In this document: piece by piece, positions 43,506 through 43,777 of the stretch
How positions within the stretch are numbered: the stretch's first letter is position 1
Layout: each line of letters starts with the position of its first letter
Assembly: GCF_015206895.1 (NCBI RefSeq)
Contig: NZ_JADEXU010000060.1
Location: 1 to 43,777, forward strand
Source of the DNA: Nostoc sp. LEGE 12450
GTDB lineage: Bacteria; Cyanobacteriota; Cyanobacteriia; Cyanobacteriales; Nostocaceae
Direction of reading: 5' to 3'
DNA length: 43,777 nt
Notes under the pieces: generated by a model
Database searches by the model: none
Seen by the model: the letters and a program-made list of their open reading frames with translations, nothing else
Told to the model about the DNA's origin: nothing
Translations under genes and position numbers: made by a program

Positions 43506-43777
43506 ACTAGTGAGATCGTAATTATTGGTGGCGGCGTTATTGGTTTAGCGATCGCTATTGAGCTAAAAATGCGCGGGACAAACGTCACCGTGCTTTGTCG
43601 TGACTTTCAAGCAGCCGCTACCCACGCCGCCGCCGGGATGTTAGCACCAGACGCGGAAAACATCACTAATGAGGCAATGCGTTCATTGTGTTGGCGATCG
43701 CGTGCTTTATATCCCGACTGGACAACTAAACTAGAAGAACTAACTGGTTTAAATACCGGCTACCGTGCCTGTGGTAT
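43503..43777 (+). CDS. thiO: Glycine oxidase ThiO, N-terminal part (cut by window end)
   Basis: The first 91 codons read MTSEIVIIGGGVIGLAIAIEL, a Rossmann FAD-binding motif, followed by GTNVTVLCRD and the conserved ATHAAAGMLAPDAE of glycine oxidase, then LYPDWTTKLEELTG. ThiO makes dehydroglycine for the thiazole of thiamine; in cyanobacteria it is often fused to ThiG, which cannot be seen here. The ATG lies in the last unit of a heptamer array. Confidence 0.85.
   Translation, partial: MTSEIVIIGGGVIGLAIAIELKMRGTNVTVLCRDFQAAATHAAAGMLAPDAENITNEAMRSLCWRSRALYPDWTTKLEELTGLNTGYRACG

Overview
The window reads as chromosomal DNA of a filamentous, probably heterocyst-forming cyanobacterium of the Nostoc/Anabaena group. 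The evidence is: many HIP1 octamers (GCGATCGC); long arrays of short tandem heptamers (AATGACA, AATTCCC and ATCCAAA types) between genes; abundant small palindromic repeats (GTAGAGACG...CGTCTCTAC); a zwf-opcA pair; a purK gene followed by a 6S RNA; and several families confined to cyanobacteria (DUF3155, DUF3598, DUF3611, CCB1-like, Hik2-like kinase). All family names come from reading the translations by eye; no database search was run.

Layout. 0.1-3.1 kb: zwf and opcA (oxidative pentose phosphate entry). 3.1-4.1 kb: a gene-free mosaic of inverted-repeat elements. 4.1-7.4 kb: an SLH-domain envelope protein, a Hik2/CSK-like histidine kinase (minus strand) and a DUF3155 protein. 7.4-9.75 kb: a PadR regulator and a CCB1-like membrane protein on the minus strand, with a canonical-looking NtcA promoter, then a gene-free kilobase holding what looks like the dead right end of an IS605-type element and a MITE-like repeat. 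9.75-16 kb: DUF3611, a small membrane protein, serS, rseP-nth (overlapping), rpsN, a hypothetical gene and aat. 16.0-17.8 kb: a toxin-antitoxin patch made of a brnT pseudogene with two stop codons, intact brnA, an orphan HicB-like antitoxin and a UPF0175-DUF3368 pair. 17.9-23.5 kb: DUF3598, ftsX, def, a KTSC protein, moaE, a DUF2103 protein and clpS. 23.6-29.3 kb: a secreted FAD oxidoreductase, small genes, a lumenal pentapeptide-repeat protein overlapping purK, then the 6S RNA gene ssaA. 29.6-35.0 kb: one giant gene for a Ser/Thr kinase-AAA-GAF-histidine kinase. 35.4-38.0 kb: two M16 peptidase genes, one with and one without the zinc motif. 38.2-43.8 kb: a double peptidoglycan-binding protein, a holin-family membrane protein, a CbiG C-terminal protein, citramalate synthase, a 2Fe-2S ferredoxin, an acidic membrane-anchored protein and the start of thiO.

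Most of the window is housekeeping. The items most worth a second look come from repeat invasion and gene decay: a heptamer-repeat cassette read through in frame inside cimA, a 28-bp palindromic repeat read through inside the giant kinase, the brnT toxin killed by two stop codons beside an intact antitoxin, and the IS605-like relic. I did not find a clearly new multi-gene system.
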